Virus record (IMG/VR): IMGVR_UViG_3300033995_001005
Span: 1 to 37,804 of that record
Origin: a virus
DNA length: 37,804 bases
Direction: 5' to 3' (one strand)
The notes below the pieces were generated by a model. The model searched no databases. It was given only the letters and a program-made list of their open reading frames with translations, and was not told where the DNA came from. Each line of letters starts with the position of its first letter. Position 1 is the stretch's first letter. Made by a program: the position numbers and the translations under genes. This document shows, one piece after another, positions 16,589-24,400 of the stretch.

Positions 16589-19006
16589 ATGATGTCATTA
16601 AAGATTAAAAAAAGAGGGGGAGAAGAGGTTTCCTTTAATCCCCAAAAAATATACAATAGAGTTAAACGAGCGGCTAAAGGTTTAAATGTTAATTCTGATG
16701 AGATATTCATTAAAGTAATAACCTCTGTACCAACAGAGGGTTTTATTACAACTAAAGAACTTGATAAACTAGTTTATGAGATTGCTGCGGCTTACACCGG
16801 TAGTCATCACGATTATTCTCGTTTAGCATCTTCTGTGGCGATTTCTTCTTACCATAAAGAGACTGATGAAAGTTTTTGTAATACAATGAGTGTATTACAC
16901 ACTGATGGTGTGATAAATGATAAATTAATGGAGACTATTGAAAAATATGGTTCAGAAAATATTGATTCTGTTATTAATCACGAGAATGATTACAATTTTG
17001 ACTATTTTGCTTGGAGGTCATTACAAGAAATGTATTTGTTAAAAACACCTCAAGGTAAAGTAATAGAAAGACCACAACATATGTATATGAGGGTGGCTTT
17101 ATGGGTGACAAAATCATTTGAAGAGGCTGTATCATATTACGAATCATTATCAAATCAGATAATATCACCAGCGACACCTATTATGATTAATGCGGGTACA
17201 AAAACACCTCAATTGGCGTCTTGTGTATTACATTATAACAATGGTGATTCTAGACAGGGATTGTTGGAAACATTAAACGACATTTCAACATATTCTTCAG
17301 ATGCCGCGGGAATTGGATTGTGTATGTCTAATATTCGTAGTAAAGAGAGTCGTATTAATTCTTCAGGTGGATTTGCGGGTGGATTGTTAAAATATCTTAA
17401 AATTGTTAATGAATCTCTTCGTTTCTTTAATCAACAAGGTAGAAGACCTGGAAGCGCTGCGATATATATAGAACCTTGGCATAAAGACATTATTGATTTA
17501 CTTGAAATTAAGAAAAACACTGGGTCCGAAGAATTAAGAGCTAAAGATTTATTCACATCAATATGGTTACCGGATAATTTTATGAATGCTGTTAAAAACA
17601 ATTCTGATTGGTATTTGTTTTGTCCTAATGACATTGTTAAGGCGGGTATTAAACCATTACAAGAATGTTATGGTGATGAATATGAAGATAACTATGGTAG
17701 AGCGGTTGAGTTAGGTCTCGGTAAAAAAGTAAAAGCTCAAAATATTTGGAATAAAATCATTGAATCTCAAGTTGAGACTGGTGTTCCTTATTTATGTTCT
17801 AAAGATAGTGCGAATAGAAAAACTAACCATCAAAATATTGGGGTGATTAAACAATCTAACCTATGTAATGAAATTTACCAATATACGGATGAGAGTACGA
17901 CAGCAATTTGTACCTTATCATCAATGGTATTAAAGAATTTTATTGTTAATGGTAAATTTGATTTTAATTGGTTGTATAGTGAAGTTAAAAAAGTGGTGAG
18001 AGCCCTTAACAAGGTTATTGACATTAATAGTTATTCTACTGAACAAGGTAGAAAAGGTGGGTTAGAACAAAGAGCGATAGCTATTGGAACACAAGGACTT
18101 GCGGATGTATTCTTCTTAATGGATTATATTTTCACATCTGAAGAATCAAAAAAGTTAAATAAAGATATATTTGAAACTATCTATTTTGCGGCGATTACTT
18201 CTAGTATGGAGTTATGTAAATCAGGTGAATATAAACCTTACCAATTTTTTGAAGGTTCTCCAATGTCCAAAAGTGTCTTCCAATTTGATATGTGGGGGTT
18301 AGATTATGAAGGTTTAGGAAAAATGTGGGATTGGGATTCACTTAAATTAGAAGTGTCTAAATATGGTGTTTGTAATTCGTTATTTACCGCTCAGATGCCT
18401 GTCGCATCTTCAGCTAAAATTACCGGTTCATTTGAAATGACAGAACCAGCTCATTCAGCATTATTTAATCGTAGAGTTGTTGGTGGTGAAATTTTAATAG
18501 TTAATAAATACTTAATCAACGATTTTGAGAAATTAGGTATTTGGGGAGAAGACTTAAAAAATGAAATTATTATGAACGAAGGCTCAATTCAAAATATTAA
18601 TTTTAATAACTATCTTGACCCTGAAGATAAAAATTATAAAAAGAAAGTTAAGAGAGTAGAACATTTAATTCCAAAGTATAAAACAATTTGGGAGATATCT
18701 CAAAGAGAATTAATTGATATGGCAGCTGATAGAGCACCGTTCATTGACCAATCACAATCAATGAATATCTATATGTCTGAACCAACATTATCAAAGATTT
18801 CATCGTCTCACTTCCATTCTTGGGGTAAAGGATTAAAGACTCTTTGTTATTATGTTAGAACAAAAGCGATATCAACCGGAGCTAAACATTTGGCGATGGA
18901 TATATCAAAAATACAACAACCAAAAATAACTGTTGAAAAACCAACAGTTGAATTAGTTAAAAAACCGGAGGATTCAGACTTTGAATGTTTTGGATGTGGT
19001 TCTTAA
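16589..19006 (+). CDS. nrdA: Ribonucleotide reductase class I large subunit (NrdA)
   Basis: This 805-residue catalytic R1 subunit has an N-terminal ATP-cone (about 1-90, LKIKKRGGEEVSFNPQKI), so dATP/ATP activity control is likely. The active site shows Cys212 (LASCVL), the NLCNE motif at 424-428 with Cys426 (radical thiyl) and Glu428, and Cys441 (AICTLSS), the partner of Cys212. The radical-transfer tyrosine pair is in LCYYVR near the C-terminus. The last residues, CFGCGS, carry the Cys800/Cys803 pair used for re-reduction by a thioredoxin or glutaredoxin. The full set indicates a functional enzyme with no intein. It starts with two tandem ATG codons; the first is given here. It ends the DNA metabolism cassette ahead of a terminator. 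Confidence 0.96.
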   Translation: MMSLKIKKRGGEEVSFNPQKIYNRVKRAAKGLNVNSDEIFIKVITSVPTEGFITTKELDKLVYEIAAAYTGSHHDYSRLASSVAISSYHKETDESFCNTMSVLHTDGVINDKLMETIEKYGSENIDSVINHENDYNFDYFAWRSLQEMYLLKTPQGKVIERPQHMYMRVALWVTKSFEEAVSYYESLSNQIISPATPIMINAGTKTPQLASCVLHYNNGDSRQGLLETLNDISTYSSDAAGIGLCMSNIRSKESRINSSGGFAGGLLKYLKIVNESLRFFNQQGRRPGSAAIYIEPWHKDIIDLLEIKKNTGSEELRAKDLFTSIWLPDNFMNAVKNNSDWYLFCPNDIVKAGIKPLQECYGDEYEDNYGRAVELGLGKKVKAQNIWNKIIESQVETGVPYLCSKDSANRKTNHQNIGVIKQSNLCNEIYQYTDESTTAICTLSSMVLKNFIVNGKFDFNWLYSEVKKVVRALNKVIDINSYSTEQGRKGGLEQRAIAIGTQGLADVFFLMDYIFTSEESKKLNKDIFETIYFAAITSSMELCKSGEYKPYQFFEGSPMSKSVFQFDMWGLDYEGLGKMWDWDSLKLEVSKYGVCNSLFTAQMPVASSAKITGSFEMTEPAHSALFNRRVVGGEILIVNKYLINDFEKLGIWGEDLKNEIIMNEGSIQNINFNNYLDPEDKNYKKKVKRVEHLIPKYKTIWEISQRELIDMAADRAPFIDQSQSMNIYMSEPTLSKISSSHFHSWGKGLKTLCYYVRTKAISTGAKHLAMDISKIQQPKITVEKPTVELVKKPEDSDFECFGCGS

Positions 19007-19025
19007 TTAAAATAAATTATGATAT

Positions 19026-19052
19026 AAATCACGACATATGTCGTGATTTTTT
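19026..19052 (+). terminator. Rho-independent terminator closing the DNA metabolism cassette
   Basis: AAATCACGACAT (19026-19037) is followed directly by its exact reverse complement ATGTCGTGATTT (19038-19049). This gives a 9-10 bp stem with a 4-6 base loop, followed by T residues to 19052. It lies 20 bases after nrdA and 48 before the gp25 start. Confidence 0.9.
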
Positions 19053-19099
19053 ATTTTGGGGTATTTATTAGAAATAATTGTGGCATTATATTTATAGTT

Positions 19100-19558
19100 A
19101 TGAGTGATGGTAAAACATATGGGATTAATTTTCCTTTTAGAGATTCGTATGATGGTAAGTATTTAGACCTTTCTGATTATAATGACCAAGAGATTAGAAG
19201 TAGTTTAGTTCATTTATTATTGACAAGAAAGGGAACTAGATATTATTTACCTGATTTTGGAACTAGATTATATGAGTTTATTTTTGAACCTTTAGATGGT
19301 CCAACATTTTCGGATATAGATGCTGAAATAAGGTCTTCAGTTGAAGATTACATACCTAATATCACAATAACCAATATTAGTATTACCGCTGCATCAGAAG
19401 GTGAGGAGGATAAAGGTTCTTATATTGATGGTAATGATGATAGAGTATATAGGGTTCCTGGTATAGGAACTAAAGAACATACCGCTAAAGTTAGAATTGA
19501 TTATAGACTTAACAATGATGTGTTTAATCAAAAAGATTTTGTAATTATTAATATTTAA
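19100..19558 (+). CDS. gp25: Baseplate wedge protein gp25
   Basis: This 152-residue protein is the conserved inner wedge component (P2 gpW / T4 gp25, GPW_gp25 family). The signature is the LTRKGTRYYLPDFGTRLYE segment at residues 41-59, then FIFEPLD. The usual basic-Gly-x-Arg, Pro-x-Phe-Gly and acidic-Pro features are all present. C-terminal beta strands (TAKVRIDYRLN) complete the fold. I chose the ATG at 19100, which gives MSDGKTYGIN. The frame extends upstream to a GTG at 19043, but that codon lies inside the terminator stem. gp25 nucleates the wedge and contacts the sheath start. It is followed 6 bases later by gp6, its structural partner. Confidence 0.9.
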   Translation: MSDGKTYGINFPFRDSYDGKYLDLSDYNDQEIRSSLVHLLLTRKGTRYYLPDFGTRLYEFIFEPLDGPTFSDIDAEIRSSVEDYIPNITITNISITAASEGEEDKGSYIDGNDDRVYRVPGIGTKEHTAKVRIDYRLNNDVFNQKDFVIINI

Positions 19559-19564
19559 TGTTAT

Positions 19565-21403
19565 ATGGCAAATAAGAAAATTTCATACACAACAAGAGAC
19601 TTCCAATCAATCAGAACGGAATTAATAAATTTTACAAAAACTTATTATCCGGATACTATTGAAAATTTTAACGATGCTTCCGTATTTTCGGTATTAATTG
19701 ATTTAAATGCTGCGGTAACAGATAACTTACAATTTAATATTGATAGAAGTATCCAAGAGACAGTATTACAATATGCTCAACAAAGGTCATCAATTTATAA
19801 TATTGCAAGAACTTATGGGTTAAAAGTTCCGGGTCAACGACCATCAGTTGCTTTAGTTGATTTCTCAATTACTGTTCCTGCATATGGGGATAAAGAAGAT
19901 TTAAGATATTGTGGTATATTAAGAAGAGGTTCACAAGTTATTGGTGCGGGACAAGTTTTTGAAACTGTGTACGATATTGATTTTTCATCACCATTAAATG
20001 CCGATGGGTACCCTAATAGATTAAAAATACCAAATTTTGATTCAAATAATAAATTATTGAACTATACAATAACTAAAAGAGAAACAATAGTTAATGGTAT
20101 TACAAAAGTATTTAAAAGAGTCGTAACATCAAATGATGTTAAACCATTTTTTGAGATGTTCTTACCTGAAAAAAATGTTTTGGGGGTAACAAGTGTTTTA
20201 TTAAAAGATGGTACTCAATACGCAAACATCCCGTCCGCTCAAGAATTTTTAGGATTAGACGATAGATGGTATGAAGTACAAGCGTTGGCTCAAGATAGAG
20301 TTTTTATAGAAGACCCAACTAAAGTGTCGGACCAACCGGGAATAAAAGTTGGTAAGTATATGTCAACTAATGATAAGTTCATAACAGAATATACACCAGA
20401 AGGTTTTTTTAAAATCACATTTGGTGGAGGTAGTCAATCTGCTGACGAACAATTAAGAGAGTTTGCTAGAAATGGGTACGAAATGAACTTAAATAAATAT
20501 TCCAATAATTTAGGGTTAGGTAGTATTCTTAAATCTAATAGTACAATTTTTATCCAATATAGAATTGGTGGTGGGACAGGTTCTAATTTAGGTGTTAATG
20601 TTATTACTCAAATTGGTAATGTTTCGTTTAGTGTTAATGGACCATCAGATTCTATTAATACTAGTGTTGTTAATTCGTTGAGATGTACGAATGTTACTGC
20701 AGCAATCGGAGGAGGTAATTACCCAACAACAGAAGAAGTTAGAAATTTAGTTACATATAATTTTGCTGCTCAAAATAGAGCGGTAACAGTAAATGATTAT
20801 GAATCATTAATTAGGTTAATGCCGTCACAATTCGGGGCTCCGGCAAAAGTCTCAATAACTGAAGAAAATAATAAGATAAAAATCCAAATGTTGTCTTATG
20901 ATGAAAATGGTAGTCTTACAGAAATTGTTTCAGATACTTTAAAAAATAATGTTGCAAACTATTTGTCAAACTATAGAATGATTAATGATTATATATCAAT
21001 TGAAGTTGCCAATGTAATTGATTTAGGGGTTAATGTTGATATTGTATTAGATAATACACAAAATCAGGGAGCAATTATTTCTAAAGTGATAAACATTGTA
21101 TCGGATTACTTCGCACCAACTAATAGACAAATGGGTGAAAATGTTAATGTTTCAGAATTAAGAAGATTAATTCAAAGTGAGAATGGGGTAATATCGTTGT
21201 CAGATATACTTTTCTTTAATAAAGTGGGAGGACAATATTCTTCATCTCAAACATCTCAAAGGTATTCTGATTCAGAAACAAAACAAATTGAATTGGTTGA
21301 TGACACCATTTTTGCGGAACCAAAACAAACTTATCAGGTTAGATATCCTAGTAAAGATATTAACATTAGAGTTAAAAATCTTAAAACCGTTAATTTTTCG
21401 TAG
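19565..21403 (+). CDS. gp6: Baseplate wedge protein gp6 (gpJ-like)
   Basis: This 612-residue protein is the dimer-forming core wedge subunit. The N-terminus (KISYTTRDFQSIRTELINF, then DASVFSVLIDLNAAVTDNLQF) is the typical start of T4 gp6 and P2 gpJ family proteins. Residues about 300-430 (GFFKITFGGG, YRIGGGTGSNLG, YNFAAQNRAVTVNDYESLI) match the central baseplate-J region, and the C-terminal third (VDLGVNVDIVLD-like strand, then VSELRRLIQSENGVISL) is also typical. Length is near T4 gp6 (660). It lies directly after gp25, the canonical order. The ring of gp6 dimers joins the six wedges. Confidence 0.88.
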   Translation: MANKKISYTTRDFQSIRTELINFTKTYYPDTIENFNDASVFSVLIDLNAAVTDNLQFNIDRSIQETVLQYAQQRSSIYNIARTYGLKVPGQRPSVALVDFSITVPAYGDKEDLRYCGILRRGSQVIGAGQVFETVYDIDFSSPLNADGYPNRLKIPNFDSNNKLLNYTITKRETIVNGITKVFKRVVTSNDVKPFFEMFLPEKNVLGVTSVLLKDGTQYANIPSAQEFLGLDDRWYEVQALAQDRVFIEDPTKVSDQPGIKVGKYMSTNDKFITEYTPEGFFKITFGGGSQSADEQLREFARNGYEMNLNKYSNNLGLGSILKSNSTIFIQYRIGGGTGSNLGVNVITQIGNVSFSVNGPSDSINTSVVNSLRCTNVTAAIGGGNYPTTEEVRNLVTYNFAAQNRAVTVNDYESLIRLMPSQFGAPAKVSITEENNKIKIQMLSYDENGSLTEIVSDTLKNNVANYLSNYRMINDYISIEVANVIDLGVNVDIVLDNTQNQGAIISKVINIVSDYFAPTNRQMGENVNVSELRRLIQSENGVISLSDILFFNKVGGQYSSSQTSQRYSDSETKQIELVDDTIFAEPKQTYQVRYPSKDINIRVKNLKTVNFS

Positions 21404-21438
21404 AGATTTATTTTAAAATATTATGGACTATCTTTTGA

Positions 21439-21458
21439 AAATAGTATATAAACTATTT
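21439..21458 (+). promoter_or_regulatory. Small AT-rich hairpin and TATTTAT motif upstream of the 1915-residue gene
   Basis: AAATAGT (21439-21445) pairs with ACTATTT (21452-21458) around a 6-base loop, 17 bases before the start at 21475. TATTTAT lies at 21454-21460. The stem is weak and purely AT-rich apart from one G-C pair, and no clear T run follows. It may be a promoter or regulatory region in the 71-base gap after gp6. Confidence 0.25.
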
Positions 21459-21474
21459 ATTAAAAAAGAATATT

Positions 21475-24400
21475 ATGTCCAATTCATTTAGAATAAGAAC
21501 CAAACCCGGTGTTGATACCTCAATTAAAGTTTTAATAGACCAAGAATTTGAGTATTTGGAAATACTTTCTTTGAAAGTACTACAAAGTCAAATTTATACT
21601 AGACAATGCTCCGATTATGGGGTAATTGTTGGTCGTGTAAGTGTTAACAATGGATTTGGTATTCCAAATGCTAAAGTATCCGTATTTATTCCGTTAGATA
21701 GTGCGGATGAATCTAATCCTGTTATATCTGATTTATACCCTTACAAATCATTAATTGATTTAAACGAAGATGGGTATAGATATAATTTATTACCATATAC
21801 CAAATCACATAGTGGTCATAACCCGACTGGAACTTTTTTCACTAGACAAGATGTATTAACTGACCCAACACTAATTGAGGTTTTTGATAAGTATTATAAG
21901 TATACAACAACAACTAACAATAGTGGTGATTATATGATTTTTGGAGTTCCACCTGGTTCTCAAACAATAGTTTTAGATGTTGATTTATCTGATATAGGTG
22001 AATTTTCATTATCACCACAAGATTTAGTTAGAATGGGTATTGCAACACCAAATCAAGTTGCGGGAGTCGATTTTAAATCATCAACTAATTTACGGGAATT
22101 ACCTCAAATTATATCTATTAATAAGGTAATAACGGTTGAACCATTATGGGGACAACCTGAAATATGTAATTTGGGTATAACTAGAACGGATTTTGACTTA
22201 TCATCTGAGGCTAGTGTTGATATTAGACCAACGTCTATTTTTATGGGTTCAATTGTGTCGTCAATTAATGATGATGTTGTAAAACGAAATTGTAAACCAA
22301 GAGTTAAATCAGGGGCTCAATGTTCTTTAGTTGCTGGTCCGGGAGAAATATTAGCAATACGGCAAACCATATTTAAAGATACTGACGGATATCCAACTCT
22401 TGAAACTATTGATTTAGAAGAAGGCGGTCAAGTTATTGATGAGAATGGTACTTGGTTATTGGATGTTCCAATGAATTTGGATTATTTAATAACCAATGAA
22501 TTTGGTGAACAAGTAATATCGGACGACCCGAAAAAAGGAATACCAACTAAAGCCAAATATAGGTTTAAAGTAAAATGGAATCAATCGCCATCATTATCTG
22601 AAACAGTTAGACGAGGATATTTTTTAGTACCTAATATTAGAGAATATGGTTGGGATGATAGTTCTCGAGACCCATTATCAAGGTCAAGTAATACTAATTA
22701 TAAAGAAGCGTTGAAATCTTATTCATTTAGTTTAGATTGGAATGATTATGCGGATATACAATCAGCAATTAATTGTGAGGACACATTTTATTTAATGCAG
22801 TATAATAAAGTTTACACTGTGTCGCAATTAATTGACCAATATAGGAATGGTAGTTTTCCTAATCAGATTATTAGTATAAAAAATATTTTAGATGATGCGT
22901 GTGAGAGTGATAATAATAAATTTCCTACTAACGATTCGGTATTTAGGTTTGATTTAATTTATTTTATCTTTTGGATAATGTTATTTTTATTTAGACCAAT
23001 TTTTATTGTTTTAATTCCTGTTGTACATATTTTATGGTTTGTTTTAAAAGTGTTAGCATTTGTTGTCACTATAGTTCTTGTTCCTGTATTGTTTATAGTA
23101 GCGTTCATTTGTAATCTTATTAAAGCTATATTAGGTGCGTTAGCTCGTTTACCTAGATGGGCTGGTGGTAAATGGTTTCGTCGAAAGTATGATTCATTGA
23201 AATGTCAGTCAGCTAAGGATATAATAGAACTTGGGCAACAAATTATTTCTTTTCCTGATAAGTTAAAAAATATTAAAGTACCTAATTTGTCTTATCCTGA
23301 TTGTTCTTTTTGTGATTGCGGTGACCCAGATAGTTTACCAAAAGACGATAAAGATGGTGTGTTAGCAGAAGGTGAGGGAGCAGAAGAGCCGGTCGAAGGT
23401 GCTGGAACATCAATTTTAACTCAATATCAAATACAGAGTAATTATTATAACCGAAAAAAAAGTGATGTGGGTGTTTATACTCAAGACGCAGTGTATCAGA
23501 GTATGTTTGCTGGTCGTCCTTTAGGTAGTGCTGAGGATGAAACATTAGTCGCGGACACTAGAGTTCCGGAAATGATACCTACGACATCAGATGACACCAA
23601 CCCAGATGCGGAAACATCCTTAGAAGCACCTGAATATAATTATTTTACATCTAGCTTAACAGTGTCGGAAAGATTAAATCTTTTTAATACTAAAGGAAAA
23701 TATTTTAACAATTCGCCTGGTAATCCTGGAGGGGGGGTTAATAGGATAAAAGTGACTTTTCAACCGGAACTAAATCCTGGTAAATTTCATTACGATAATG
23801 TTATAGCAATTGTTGCTGATGCAACATCAAAAAGTATGGTCCCGGGGGGTATAATTAGTTTTCAAGATTTTGAATTATCAAAGGATATAAATATTGCCGG
23901 AGATGGTACATCATTAAATGAATATGGAACATATTCAATAACAGGAGAGACAATTAATAATAGAAGTAAAATAAATGTTGTATATGCTGACCCGTCTCTT
24001 ATTATTCCTTCTGGAATTACGACGGTGTATGATATAATTCAATTCTCCGGAGATGCTACTTACGCTAAATTTCCAATGGATGTTGAATATTTCCAAGTTA
24101 TAACAGGAATGACTTATACTGAATATACGGGTATGTGTAATACAACAACAGTATCAGTACCTAATGATTGGAGTAATATTAATTCGTTTAATAATAGATT
24201 TTTAAGTAACTCAATGTTGTTTTATCGTATAGACCCAGTGCCTAATTCAAGTATTGAATTTAACGGTACCAATAGACTTTTTTCACCAATAGTTAAGTAT
24301 AAAAAACAAGAGAAACAAAGGGTTATTTTCTTGGTTAGGGGGGTTGACCCCAATTCATCTAGAGTTAATGTGTCTTATGATTTAAGTCGTTTATTTGGTT

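Noticed and set aside
11064-19006. Inteins or introns in uvsX, helicase or nrdA, common insertion sites in phages
   Set aside because: All three have normal length and uninterrupted motifs.
19043-19099. N-terminal extension of gp25 from GTG 19043
   Set aside because: The GTG lies in the terminator stem and the extra 19 residues are hydrophobic and unlike the family; ATG 19100 gives a normal gp25 start.
21423-21491. 22-codon mini-frame (starts MDYLLKIVYKL) overlapping the 1915-residue gene start
   Set aside because: It is short, AT-driven, without supporting signal, and overlaps the real start in another frame; a leader peptide cannot be excluded.
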